The position numbers and the translations under genes were made by a program. 64,000 nucleotides of DNA from NCBI RefSeq assembly GCF_002234675.1, contig NC_019875.2:24890299-24954298 (forward strand), written 5' to 3'. A model generated the notes under the pieces. That model was not told where the DNA came from. It ran no database searches and saw nothing but the letters and a program-made list of their open reading frames with translations. Source of the stretch: Oryzias latipes. Lineage: Eukaryota > Chordata > Actinopteri > Beloniformes > Adrianichthyidae. This document shows, piece by piece, positions 52,101 to 64,000 of the stretch (position 1 is the stretch's first letter; every line of letters starts with the position of its first letter).

Positions 52101-55100
52101 CGAAACATTAGACACGTGTGTTCAAGTCTAAATTTATGAGAAAGCTTAAATATTTTGGGGATTTTCACTAATGTGTTGCATCATAATCCAATATTTTCTT
52201 TTGTCTGGACACCTTCGTATCGGATGTCACTGTCTGACAATATTGACTTTTTTCCCCCGTAATTTAAAACATCAGAAAAGTTGTGGATTCTGGAAAATTA
52301 CATTCCATCAGTTGCTTTTTTAAAAATCAACTTTGGCAGACAGTCAGTGTAGTTCTAAAATATTCCATTTTAATAAGTGTGAACTTCTGGCTTTTGTTAT
52401 CCAGGTGACCTAAAAAACCCCAGCTATTCCATCCCGAGAGGAACGCTTGCAGCCGTTCTCGCAACTTTCATTATATACAATCTCATTAGTCTGCTGTCTG
52501 CGCTGACCTGTGACCGGTGAGACGCAACACAAATGCACATAAAACACACAAACATATCATCAGGGGGCTGGAAATGTCTTTGTAAATGCCACAATAAGAG
52601 ACTGACATTCGCTGACTTTTATTGGTTTATCTTCTAAAGTGAATCTTAAATTGGATTTTTTTTTTTTCTTTCACTAATCACACAGTTACCTTCTCCAAAG
52701 AGACTACAGTTTTCTGGGAGATATTAATGTATGGCCGCCAATGGTGACAGTTGGAATCTACTCCTCTGCCATGTCTGCTGCAATGAGTAGCCTCATAGGA
52801 GCTTCCAGGATCTTGTACGCTCTATCAAAAGACAACTTATTTGGTGAGATTTTTCTTGGAATCTATTACTTTTCAATTTGTGTGATTAGGACTAAAAAAA
52901 GCACAGACTTTTGTCTAATTTGCCAATTTGACTAGGAAGATACTGAAGTATTACTAGGCCACCCAGGAGAAATGATCTCCCTAGTGTGTCTATGGTCTGT
53001 GTCCTGCTGATTGGACATAGCTGTAACGCCTTACTTGGACAGCATCTGAGTGGCATTTTTGCCAAACAAACTCAACTGGCTCTTCTCACTGTGGAGGAGT
53101 GCCACATCTATGAGTTTTCCCAGATGGCTAATCTTTGCTCCCTGTAGCTAAGAGAAATTCCAGCTACTCTGCAAAGGAAGCTCATAAGATCTACAATCAG
53201 ATTAATTCTGTAAACCACAGCTAATGGCTGTTGGTGAGAACGTAAACTGACAGGCACATCAAAAGCCTTGTCCTGAGATGCTGCTCTCTCTTGACTCTGT
53301 AGACTGGTTCAAGGGCAGCATAGCTGTGGATGCTGCACCAATCCATCGTAAACATATGTAAACAGCCATAAATAATACGTCAATGGATTCTTAATCAGAA
53401 ATGATCAAAACGTGACAGACTAGGTAATGTTGGTTTAAGGAGACATCAGTGCCAAACCTTATCAACAAAACTTTTAAAGTCTCACTCAGATCATCTTTTC
53501 ATCTATTTTCAAAGCATTCCCAGTGGTCTTTCAATTACGATGATGCCGTTTTTAGGCAAAATCAAATGACCTGTGTCTTTTTCTATGACATAGTTTCTGC
53601 AGAGCGGCAGTAGTTCTTTAGAAATTTGCCTTTGAGTTGTGGGCGGAGCTATTGGTAAGTTGTAAGCCCCTCCCCCATTTCCCATCACAATCTGTTCAAA
53701 CGCTTTCCCACTAGCTTACAGCCCTTCACACCCTTATCACAATATTGGCAGTGTGATCAAAATGGCGAGCAATTTCTATCCAGCCGCACAGTTTTGATCC
53801 AGATGCAAGGTCAAGGAGAATGAAGACGTAGATTGATCTATTTGCCTGCAAGTGAATGCATCAGAATGGAGAGGAGCAGGAAGCTTGTGGCTTTCTGATT
53901 GTAGCTCCTGACTCAAATCTATTTGAATAAAGAAACATTCAAATGCAGTTTTAAGCTTAATTTTCTGAATATATATATATATATATAATACCCCAGAAGA
54001 AAAATGCCACAAGGACATGTTTAAAATACTAAGAACGATTTTTTTGGAGTGGCTCTTTAAACATGCTCCTATATTGGATTGTTAAGAAAATCTGAACTGA
54101 TTGGAGCAGGAAGGTAAAACGTGATTATTCCAGTAGGTTCTTCCTTTATTCCGATATTTTACATTATGATTGAGGCAAAGCAGTTGATCTAAAAACAGGG
54201 GAAAAAAATGCTTCTTTGTTTAATTATTCAGCCATCTGCATATATGTGATTTTTGTAAGATGTTAAAAGCTTGTTTTGAGCTTAATGTCTCATTGTCCTT
54301 GTAGGGATATGTTCATTTGGAAGGCATCACTTTGCAGATGGCAGTTCTGACTTTCTATGAAGGAAAAAGTCCTTTCATTGTGCATTTGGCTTCAAAAGTG
54401 CAGAATGACTCACTTGTTTGTCTGATTTGGTGTTTGTGAGTAATAGTTTTCTCTTCAGGAGGCCATATTTTGCTTTTAGAAATCAAATACATTTACTCAC
54501 ATATACATATCCTGACTAGGATTACATTTTATCCTAGTCTAAAAAAGGTTTATTAAAAGGAATGTGGGGAGAGTACGTTCAAAAACTCACAAGTGTCGCA
54601 AACCTGAACTTCCACCTTTAGGCCATGCCTGCTCAAAGTCAACTTTATTTGTAGAACACCTCAAAGTGCTTACATAAAAATACATTTTTTTTTTTAAAAC
54701 AGTAAAAATAGCAGTCATAAAAGAAGCCCCTTAACACACATGCACCTTGTACAAGACAAACAGGGAAAAATGGTCCATAAAATCAAATTAAAACATGCTG
54801 AAATGTAAAAATCACAGAAAAGCTAAGCTATAGAGATGTTTTTTCTTAAATTCCTCCAAAGTGGATGAAGCCCTCACATCCGTTCCACAGGTGAGGCCCA
54901 CAGTGCTGGAATGTGGCCTTGCCGTGCAATTTTGTTGTTTACATTTTTAAAATGTTTAGTTGAAAAAAGTCATCAAATATTTTGTTAATTCTTACATCAT
55001 TTTAGGTGTATTTTTGGCACTTGCAAAGAAAACCGCTCGGAGTGGGAACCCCTGGGTGTCTGTGCTCATTTCGTGGCTCTTCGTACAGGTGAGGCGCTGT

Positions 55101-57598
55101 TGAAGGCGTGGCCTGACAGTCCTTCATGCACAAATGTGATTTCCTTTAAAACTGTATGTGCACAAAGAGGTCAACGCTATTTCTTTATTGAAATGGTAAA
55201 TGTGTTGACAATATAATCAACACATAGTACAGAACAGATTACAATTGGAGATTAAATAGGAAATGGTTTGTAAATTATGTGCAGGCCAATGTGGATTTTT
55301 TATACTTTTACAGAAGTGACAGGCTGGAACATTACAGAATATTGACCACAAACACTTTAAACATATTGAATGATCATCCACTTTTAGATGTTGATAGGCT
55401 TTTTATTGTTGAAGGCAGGCAGAGCTGAATGTTTTCTTGTTATTTATTTCTTCCGTTCAGTCTTGCCTCTTGGATTTGGTGCTCTTAACATTTTTTTTGT
55501 TAGGTAAATCATTTGGTTCTTATTTTTTATTAGTACTTTAAATCATTTTCCATTTTTCTTCCACTAGGTGGTGCTATTTGCTGGAAAATTGAACACCATA
55601 GCTGGCATTGTCACCATCTTTTTCTTGTTGGTTTATGCTGCTGTGAACCTGGCTTGTTTGGCCCTTGAATGGGCTTCTGCACCAAACTTCAGGTATGGCG
55701 GACAATAGCAATTCTCTCTTTTGGGGGAATGTGTTTCACCTTAGAACTTTTTTTTTTGGTCTTGATCCCTCATTTGTAGACCCTCATTCCGCTTTTTTAC
55801 GTGGCATACCTGCACTCTTGGCATCCTTGGCTGTCTGGTCATGATGTTCTTGATCAGTCCCATTTACGCTTTTGCCAGCATAGTCTTCATGTTGCTCCTC
55901 TTGATGCTTATACACTACCTGGGGCCATGCAGCAACTGGGGCTACATAAGCCAAGCTCTTATTTTTCATCAGGTATATGATAAATTTACCTACATTCCTA
56001 ACTATTAGTAGGAATTTTTGAATGACTCACTCATTTTTCCTGCTGCAGGTGCGCAAGTATCTGCTGATGCTGGATGCTCGAAAGGACCACGTGAAGTTCT
56101 GGAGGCTGCAGGTGCTGCTGATGGTTGCAAATCCTCGCAGCAGCACGCGCCTCATGACTTTTGTTAATGACCTGAAAAAAAGTGGTCTCTATGTGCTGGG
56201 ACACGTAAAGCTGGGATCCCTTGGTGAGAATCATTGAAACTCGGGAGGCTTCTGTGTTTAAAACATGACTTCAGATTTCAGATGCAGATATTTTAACAGG
56301 AGCAACGTTTATGTTCGATGAATTATAATTTTCACTCCTTGGTACTCAAATCAATTTAACTTTTCTTTGGTGGGAAAAAAGGGGCATTTGCAAATAGAAT
56401 GAAAGTAATAAGAGACGTTGTGGACCTAATTGTGTTTATGTGATTGTGCAGATGGCTTGCCTTCTGACCCACTGCAGAGCTATTACGACTCCTGGCTGTC
56501 TTTAGTGGATCATTTGAAAATTAAGGCATTTGTAAACTTCACTCTGGCCGACTCGGTCAGACATGGAGTCCGGAATCTGCTTTTCATTTCTGGCTTTGGT
56601 AGGACAATATGAAAATATTATCATTCATTTTTCTCCATAGTTTGTTGACACAAAATATCTCCTGGTTTCTAGGCGGAATGAGGCCAAACACCCTTATCTT
56701 AGGCTTCTATGATGACTGCATCCCTCAAGATAACTTGTGCAGTGACCTGCTCTTGTCTGATGAAGGAGTAGATGCGGTCTGTCCGATTATAAATTCTGGG
56801 CAGCATCTTTCTCCGTTTTTCCCTGATGTACGAGGTGCTGAAGAACCCAAAGAGCTGAGGGAAGAAGAATATGTGTCCATCATTGCAGATGCTCTCAAAA
56901 TGGGAAAGAATGTGATTCTGGCTCGTTATTTTAACCAGTTTGATCGGCAAGAAGTGCTGGGTTTAGGGAAAGGGTTTAGAGATCACCAAAAGGTAAAAGG
57001 GCCATTCATTGATGTATGGCCTCTGAATCTGCTTCAGCCTGGCAGCCTTGGATACGTCAACATCTCCTCATTATTCCTGCTGCAGCTGGCCTCCGTGCTC
57101 CAAGAGGTCCGTGCCTGGAAACAAGCCAGTCTCCGCCTGTTCTTGTGTGTGGAGGCTGGTGGCAGGCTGCAAGAAGAAGAAGAATTGAGGCTTCGGAGTA
57201 TGCTAAAAGAGTTGCGAATATCAGCTCAAGTGCAGAAGGTGGCTTGGGATAATGTTGTGAGACTGCACTGGCAAAGAAGAGGTGGGGAGGAAGATCTGGT
57301 GGAGTACCCACAGACTGATGAAGAGAGGCTGAGGCGGCAAAGTGATAAGGATGACTCTGTTCAGACCCGCCTCAGTGACGCTTCGCCCACGCCAGATGAG
57401 TACATTTGCGCCGTTAACAGTCTAATATTCCGGCACAGCTCTCCTCAAACTGCTGTGCGTTTCCTGCATTTGCCCCACCCCCCATCGGATGCACGCCGCT
57501 ATCGTGTCTACCTGCATCAGGTGGACTTGTTGAGTAGGGACCTTGGCCCGACTTTGCTCATCCATGGAATTACTCCTGTCGTCACAACGGATTTGTAG
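49109..57598 (+). CDS. slc12a9: Solute carrier family 12 member 9 (cation-chloride cotransporter-interacting protein 1)
   Basis: Polytopic membrane protein of the cation-chloride cotransporter family; its substrate is less settled than that of NKCC/KCC members. Fourteen coding exons: 49109-49304, 49732-49866, 49979-50116, 50191-50294, 51072-51273, 51951-52058, 52405-52516, 52686-52843, 55006-55088, 55568-55692, 55780-55972, 56049-56223, 56452-56598, 56673-57598. They total 2802 nt, 933 aa (human about 914), with all phases consistent. N-terminus MTEKTPLL; first helix around residues 44-65 ([15 protein letters not shown]). Sequons at N236, N237 and N244 (HVNNTS, ANYT) mark an extracellular loop. 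Family motifs: [43 protein letters not shown] and [19 protein letters not shown]. The long last exon encodes most of the cytosolic tail and ends [18 protein letters not shown], the family C-terminus. Confidence 0.97.
50688..50910. mobile_element. Same MITE family, copy D (partial) in slc12a9 intron 4
   Basis: Begins GACCCACTTCACTTATG and continues TTTGATCTATTGTAAATGCG then TTCCCAGGGGTGTTTTAAT. The remainder is decayed. Confidence 0.55.
51795..51832. repeat. (TTA)n then poly-T tract
   Basis: Four to five TTA units followed by about 20 T in slc12a9 intron 5, on the coding strand upstream of exon 6. Confidence 0.85.
53473..54061. mobile_element. Same MITE family, copy C (longest) in slc12a9 intron 8
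   Basis: About 589 bp from TTTTAAAGTCTCACTC to TTTGGAGTGGCTCTTTAA. It carries all blocks seen in the other copies and an (AT)n run at 53969-53988, so it serves as the reference copy in this window. Confidence 0.75.
54633..54935 (-). mobile_element. Retroelement 3' fragment in slc12a9 intron 8
   Basis: AAGCACTTTGAGGTGTTCTA then CAAATAAAGTTGACT on the minus strand resembles the 3' end of the element at 34873. The rest is AT-rich and decayed. Confidence 0.45.
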
Positions 57599-57777
57599 AT
57601 TATCAGAATCAAACTATCCCCATTTTTATGTGCGTTTGTCACCGGATTTCAACTACGGTTAATCCCACATTTAACATTGATCCTGGTTATATTTGCACAT
57701 TTTATAAAATGAAAGGAAATTGACAAAAAGTTCTGAGCTGACCCATTGAGAAACTTTACAATTTTACTTTTTAAAAT

Positions 57778-57787
57778 AATAAATAAA
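57778..57787 (+). terminator. Polyadenylation signals of slc12a9
   Basis: Two overlapping AATAAA hexamers about 180 bases after the TAG stop at 57596-57598. Confidence 0.7.
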
Positions 57788-57799
57788 AGGTTTGTCAGA

Positions 57800-60700
57800 A
57801 GTTGATCAAAAAATGTCTTGAGGTTCTTCTGTAGTTTAGGAATTGTCACGTTTGATGACAATTATCCAAAAGAAAGTCAATGATATAACCGCACAGCTAT
57901 GGGAAGAAATTATTTTTAAAAATGTATTCAAAATGTTTTTTTCTTGACATATCTGTGACGTATGTTGCTTGATTTGAGAAGAATTTGATTCGTTTTGCAG
58001 AGTACTGACACCCGCCCACACACTCCTGAACAGCATGCAGGATGGTGTGTTGTCACAGATGGAGGCAGGGTTTGGCGCCATCCAAAAACCTTGGCTGCCT
58101 AGCATGTTAGCATGTTTCTTATGCTTTTCATGCTCCAACATTAAGTAAAAATCACAAAGAAGCAACAATTATCAGAAGGCACTTGTGTCAAAGGTCTCTT
58201 TCATCTTGAGCGGCCATCAGTAGAGGAAGAATGGAGTTAGCCAAGAATTTGCATGAATGCTGATGTAGGAAAAATACTGAACTGTAAGAAAATAAATTGG
58301 TCTTTAAATGCTTGAATGGTGTTTGTGATTGCAATTTCTTTTAAAAAAAGTGTTTTGAGCACTTTCAAATGCATTTGATTCAAGCTGCACTTATAATATA
58401 GCTTTGAGGAGGCAAACTGTCTTAATTTTTATTTATCTGAGAGTGGTGAGGTGATTTCCTGTCTGAAAAAAAGCTAGTTCCTCACAGGTAGCATCTTTGA
58501 TGTAGCAGAAATTGTAGTTTTCCGGATGCATTTCAAATTAATGTGCGAAATAGATGTAAACTATAGAGTCTAGCGGTGGTAGATAGTTTAGAGGTTGTGA
58601 CAAATTGTCAATAAAAGGGCATTTAACAAAAAAAAAGACAAATTCAATTGTTTTCCTGTAGGTGACCATGAGGATCAATTCATTAATAAACGTGAAACTT
58701 TAAATGAATAACTTTTTTTCAATTTGTTAGACAATGAAGCAACAATAAATATTAATTTACAAAAAATAGTCATACGTCAGATTAGAATAATTTAAATAAT
58801 TCCATCTAATTAGATTTTTAAATTTAATTTAACAAAATCACAAGCTTAGGTTATTTATGTGTTTTACTGTTCATAAAAGTCCACAAATGACTAGAGAAAA
58901 TGTGGCGACAATATGCAAATGTCATCTGTACAATTTTTAATGAGGACTTTCCATTATTTCATCTGAGATTGTCAAAGATAATGCAGATTCCCTTTCATTG
59001 ATTCCAAAATGCATTTTCCTGATGGAAAAAAAAAGTCATTCATGACTTGCGTCACATTTGCAACAGAATCCCATATTTTTTATTTGTGTATAATCATCCG
59101 CCTACATCCCTGCTGACGACCTGTATGTGGGAGAAAGAGCGCTCACAGACGGAAGCAGCTCCTAGTGCTGGAGGGGGAAACCTTGATTTTATCCATCATG
59201 TCCTGGATATTTATTCAGAGGCAGTGAATATTGGCTTCAAGAGGAAATGGTCTCTAAAAAGAGGGGAGGAATTTCTTGGTTTATAGTGGAATTGGAAACA
59301 AAAAAATCTAGTAATTGCTGTTTTTGAAAAATAAAGCTTGGAAATTCCTGTTTTCACTGAATATAATCTAAGGGTGTTTTTTTTTTTTTTTTTTAGTAGT
59401 ATGAAAACGGGTTATGTGAAAAAGATTAACTTCCAAGAAACTTCCACCTGTTTCAAGGTTCCCTGTAGAAATGCTGGTGGGGGAAAGACTGACGCCATTG
59501 GGCTCTTTGTACTTTTTGCAATTTTGCTTTTGTGTTTACAGTAATCAACTGGATCAAGGTTACACGTTAAATTTCCTCCTAATTCTGTGGTTAAAAAAAC
59601 AAAATCAACTCCCACTTTCTGTTGATGCAGGTTTTTTGAGAAACGTTTGGCTTTTCAACAATGTAAAACCAACCTTTTCATCTTAAACTCTGTCAACAGT
59701 TAAATATCAATAAATTGAGTTTTATGTGTTATATAATTTTATAGCAAACACTGCTAAAGAAAAAAAATCAAAAGTGGAAGATGTGGCAGCAACTTGCATC
59801 CTCATCGGCCCCTGCCGCCTGGATCTGTGCTGATGACGTAAAATGAGGCAAAAGCAGTGCTTCATGTTGGCGTGGGAGGACGGCTGCAGCATGGTTTTCC
59901 CTTGTGGGAGTGTGTTCTCTTTCCTCCTGCTCTAAAAACAATTTCAAGTTATTTCTGTGAAGATATGCTAGCCATGAACCGTTTGATTTAATCTGGCACT
60001 CAAACATTTGATTTGAACTGTTGAGAAGTGAGAATCCAGTTTTGTGTTTTGCCAGTTTGTCCATCTTTACATTATAAATACTTTTGAATATCTAAGAAAT
60101 ATCAGGAGACACAATTTGGGATCTTTTTTAATGCAAGATTTTATGCTAAGGTAACCACAAATGATCTTTTACACAGATTGGCTCCATGTTGCAGTTTATA
60201 AACCCTGCAAACAGTTAAGCACTAAAGGAAAGCTAGCTTTTTGTTTCTCGCTTATTTGCTCTTAAATTAATGTTTACTTGACAGTAATATGCAGGTTTGT
60301 TTTAATTGGGGTGCAGAAATAGCAAAACTACCCACAGGAACTCATGCAGTCCTGTAATAATGCCTGGTATGGCTGCAACACTCATGTTGTTTTGGGGTCT
60401 GAAGTTTTTTGGTTATTTAAAACCTCTTTGACTCTTTATAGAAATATCCACAAGTGTTAGCTGAAGAACAGACATGGTTTTGTGTTTACTAGAGCTTCAA
60501 AGGTGACAGATACCTTCTCTCAGAAATGCAACGATCTTAATAAACGGTTCATTCTTTAGTGTCAGTAAAATGGCATGGAGACGACCGACCTTCTAAAGGT
60601 TGGCACTAGACGCTCACTGTTCTCTCTGAGCTCTCCATTCCCTTCTGGAGCTTGGAGTTCTCTTCACGGCTTTATTTCAGGCTTTGACATCTTTTTTAGA

Positions 60701-63300
60701 CACATTTAGATCAGCTTTGTGCCTAATTTGTTATCCAAACTGACTCACTGTTCGTTCCTTTCAGCGTAACAAGTGAAGCCGTTGATCACCTACTGTTGCG
60801 TATCATTCCACCCCCTCACATCAGGGATCCCCTCTCCTTCCGTGGCCCTGAGAAGAAGCGTCGGCCGGTTTGCGTCACTCTCACGCTTTTAGTTTCAGGC
60901 ACCAAACAAGGCATAATGCTTTTGTTTGCAACAGGGGGGCCTCACCATATTTGTCAGCCATCTCACAGGGTTATTACTAGTCCTTGAGTGATGACTGCAC
61001 CCCAAATAGTGCAGATTAAAGCATTTTTGACATGTTTTCTTCCACTAATTTCATTTTACGTTTCAACAAATGTAAATGATCAGTTTCTGCCCAAACCAAA
61101 TTGTTCGTTAAAGTGCCGAAATGTTAAAACGTATTAAATTTAACATAAAGTGATGGCTATTTAAGTCGTTATTTAAGATAAGGCTAGAATCAGTGAAAGC
61201 ATCACATTGCATAAGCAGTGTAAATGCCAAAATTTGATCAAGTGATTATTTCTGACATTTGACAGAACATTTTAACACCTTCCCTTAGCCTTCAGTTGAT
61301 GCAAGCTGTCTGTGTACCATGTGCAGATGGTAAGACATACAGTATACCTCTGCTGGTCTTTGAATTACTGATCAAGGGTGAGTTCACTGTGAAATAACAG
61401 AGTTATAGCCTAATCACGTTAAAAAACTGTAGCAAGTGATCAAACCTTAGATACAAGTTCTCCAAATAGACATACATATTACCTCAGTTTTTATATATCA
61501 CTTAATTACCAGTAAAATGCAAAACAAATAAAAAGTGACACAATCTTTGAGTAAAATGTTGGAGTTCCTGCAAAATTCTCCTTTTGTAATTGGAGTTTTG
61601 TGAAATAAAATTTCGCAATACCAATCGCAGGAAAGTTCTGATTAAATATGTATTCTTATTATTAGATAAAACATGCTGCTTTAGCGGTGTGTTATGTCTG
61701 ATGCAGAGGTCTGGTTGCAGCTTCCTGCATCGTTTACTGGTCCCCTCTAACAAAAAACTGAGACGGCAGGCATGTGTTTTACATTTTCTTTTCTGTAGGA
61801 CACAAATGACTCCTAGGGGTTCCACTTTAGATGTTTAGACTCTTATATTCCTCCTACAAGTCTGTAAAATAAAAAACTAATTGAGCACATTAACTTGAGG
61901 CAACCAGATCAATCAAGGCTAAGTTCAAGGTTGATGTCCACAGCTCTGCTGTGGCAGCAAAAACAGCATGAAGAAATATGAACACGTCCAGACACATTTT
62001 GCAATATTTAGCAGACAAAAAAGCTAAATTTGGGCTCCAAAATATGCAGCAAAAAATCCTAACATGAGTCTTTGAGTCATGTTTTGAAACAGTGATGAAG
62101 TCCCTTTGAGATATATTTATTAGTAAAAGAATTTACTGTTGTAATAAAAGTTTTTTGTATAAAATAATAATGAATTAATTATTTTAATAATGTTGAAATT
62201 CCATAAGACAGCATCCTTTCCAAAGATTAAAGTCACGTTTGAAATACTGATTTTTTTTTTAATAAAATAGTTTAGCAAAAAAATAAATAAAATAATGCAC
62301 AGTAACATTTTCATATTTTTGTGTATGTTAGATTGCTTTTAAGAAGATGACCCTTTTGTGGATTTGATGCATTTTAACTTTAGGTTTCCCTGAACATTTA
62401 GCTGATAAAACCCATCAAACAGATATGTTTAGTTTTTCACTATGTGTTGTCCTTTTTCATCATTTTCCATTCATTCTGAAGCAGAGGTCTCAAGTTTCTT
62501 CCCAGGGAGCCACTTCCAGCTCCCTGGAAAAAAGGAGAATTTGACCTAGATACAACTTATTCCTGTTTTATCTATTTGATTATATTTTTATTGTACCATG
62601 AATGAAAAAAATACACTTCCTGTAAATAATTTTATAATTACAGTGACACTGTTTTGCAGTCCTTCTTCTCCTTAGCCCACCTGATACGTTTCCTCCAATG
62701 ATCCAGGTTCAGGAGAGGCTTGACCCGAGGAACTAGACAGTTGTAGCCCATCTCCAGAAAGCATCTGAATGTGATGGTTTTTGAAGCTGTTCCTCCACCT
62801 CAGAGGTTTGTGTACACCAAGCCTAAACTTTATATTTCCAACCCCTGACCAATGCAAAAGAGCTTTATTTATTAGACACATCGGGGTACAAGCAAGAATT
62901 AGAGTTGAAAATAATAACAAAAAATAAAAAAAGATTATCTGAATGTTACTAGATAAATAACATGGTATTTTTAACTTTTAAGTACCTCCTAAAGGGTCAT
63001 GACGTACCCCAGGGGTACATGTACCCTCTATATGAGAGGCACTTTACCATTTTTTATTTGAATCTATAAGGTCCCAACTCTGAGATGGAGGCTTGCATGT
63101 GACTCATCTTCATCACCTTCATTTATAAAGTCTGTACATTATTAGTTAAACATAATAAAAATAAAATGTTAAAAACAAATTTAATAGGCAAAGTAAGGGA
63201 CTGAAATCATAAAAAACAAAAAACATTTTTGGAAAAACCCTATATATATTGGTAAATATATAATATAATAGTATAATAACATCCTGAACTAATTTTATAT
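57800..63300. other. Intergenic DNA without a supported gene
   Basis: AT-rich sequence between slc12a9 and the next promoter. I looked for splice-flanked exons on both strands and found none with recognisable protein. A stretch at 62650-62830 has codon-like composition and may be an old transposon fragment, but I cannot assign it. Confidence 0.5.
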
Positions 63301-63429
63301 CTGTTATATCTGAGCTTTTTTCCCGTCCTTTTTCGTTGTGTGAAGGAACTTTGAAACTCCTGTGAATGACTGAGCACCACATTGCCGCACACACACTTGT
63401 GTAACCGTTTAGATAACAGCGGGCCGTTC

Positions 63430-63790
63430 CGAGCCGCTCTGGACCAACCATGGCCGCTGCTTCATTCACCGGCAGCTGCATGCTAGTGATTTGCTCCCGC
63501 TACTCGCACGCCGGTTTGGTATCCGTGGGTTCCCACGTGAAGGAGGTGACACCCTTACATAAAGAGACAGACAGCGCTGCGGACCAATCACAGCGCGGAG
63601 CGACAGTTTCCGCACCCGCCCTCACTTGTCATCCTTTCTCTGATTGGTCAACGTCACTGAGTTTCTGAGAGTGGCTTTGGCGCAGGCCAATCAGCGCGGG
63701 AGGGGCTGGAAATGAGGTCACTGCCTGCGTTGTGGAACCACGGCAGTGTGTGGACTCAGCCGGAGCTGGAGAAGGCAGCAGCGGAGCAGT
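63430..63790 (+). promoter_or_regulatory. CpG-rich promoter with three CCAAT boxes
   Basis: CCAAT at 63584-63588, its complement ATTGG at 63643-63647 and CCAAT at 63687-63691, spaced about 59 and 44 bp, in CpG-rich sequence, plus a canonical E-box CACGTG at 63534-63539. Tandem CCAAT boxes of both orientations are typical NF-Y promoters and allow divergent transcription. Gene downstream is not identified. Confidence 0.6.
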
Positions 63791-63895
63791 GGAGCGCAGG
63801 GTGATCTTCACATGGGAGTCCGACGGAGTGCCTCCTAACATCAGAGGCTCATTTTGGGAAGACACCGCCAACACCAGAGGAGCTTTTTCCATGAG
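63720..63895 (+). CDS. First exon of an unidentified gene (mostly 5'UTR), cut by the right edge
   Basis: Sequence downstream of the CCAAT boxes ends at a consensus donor (ATGAG, then gtgagt) with a candidate start codon ATG at 63891-63893, so only two codons at most are in view. An upstream ORF of eight codons (ATG at 63812, stop TAA at 63836-63838) precedes it. The protein cannot be named from this; if the ATG is not used, the exon is wholly 5'UTR. Confidence 0.45.
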
Positions 63896-64000
63896 GTGAG
63901 TCTGTGGAGTTTGTGGAAACTGATGCGCAGCACTACTGTGTTACCTATTTTTTTTTATTTCTGTATGATAATGATTAGGTAACATGTTCTTTCAAAAAAT

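Noticed and set aside
60760..60985. Open frame reading LLLRIIPPPHIRDPLSFRG
   Set aside because: No clear acceptor or donor at its edges and no recognised family; could be coincidence.
63450..63668. 72-codon plus-strand frame starting MAAASFTGSC in good Kozak context
   Set aside because: It runs through the CCAAT-box promoter and its only internal donor (gtgaca) is weak; kept only as a remark in the findings.

Overview
The window is nuclear DNA of a ray-finned (teleost) fish. It holds vertebrate genes with GT-AG introns, the fish-type egg-coat gene zp4/zpb, short AT-rich introns, and many fish-type transposon remnants (hAT, Harbinger-like and TTAA MITEs, tRNA-derived SINEs, an L2-like LINE). 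The palindromic AACCCTTGTGCTATC MITE and the overall repeat style would suit a medaka-like acanthomorph, but the species is inference only.

Layout. (1) About 1-39,420, minus strand: a clcn2 (ClC-2 chloride channel) gene. Fifteen coding exons were reconstructed with a continuous frame, about 540 residues from the start codon through most of the membrane domain. The last membrane helix and the CBS domains lie off the left edge. Intron 1 is about 21.6 kb. (2) 18,224-20,560, plus strand, nested inside clcn2 intron 1: a complete eight-exon egg-coat gene (signal peptide, trefoil, ZP domain, furin-like site; zp4/zpb type). (3) 20.6-39.3 kb: the rest of the intron, dense in mobile-element remnants. 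These include a 788-bp hAT element with an exact 8-bp target duplication inside an older MITE, a 5'-truncated L2-like LINE, SINEs, a GC-rich block and two copies of a long foldback element. (4) 39.2-39.7 kb: CpG-rich clcn2 promoter. About 43.9-44.5 kb: a second CpG-rich segment of unknown role. (5) 46,146-47,664, plus strand: a small five-exon cytokine gene reconstructed as thrombopoietin (thpo). It is recognised from the conserved signal-peptide start, the cysteine layout and exon order; its exons are short and easy to miss. (6) 49,109-57,598, plus strand: a complete 14-exon slc12a9 (933 aa). (7) 57.6-63.4 kb: intergenic DNA without a gene I can support. (8) 63.4-63.9 kb: a CpG-rich promoter with three CCAAT boxes and the first exon of an unidentified plus-strand gene, cut by the right edge.

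The genes do not form a pathway. Their order is informative: clcn2 next to thpo matches human 3q27, whereas human SLC12A9 sits at 7q22 beside EPHB4 and the THPO paralogue EPO. The window thus joins markers of two human regions that carry the sister cytokines. All exon limits are from manual splice-site reading with phase checks; no alignment or database search was run.
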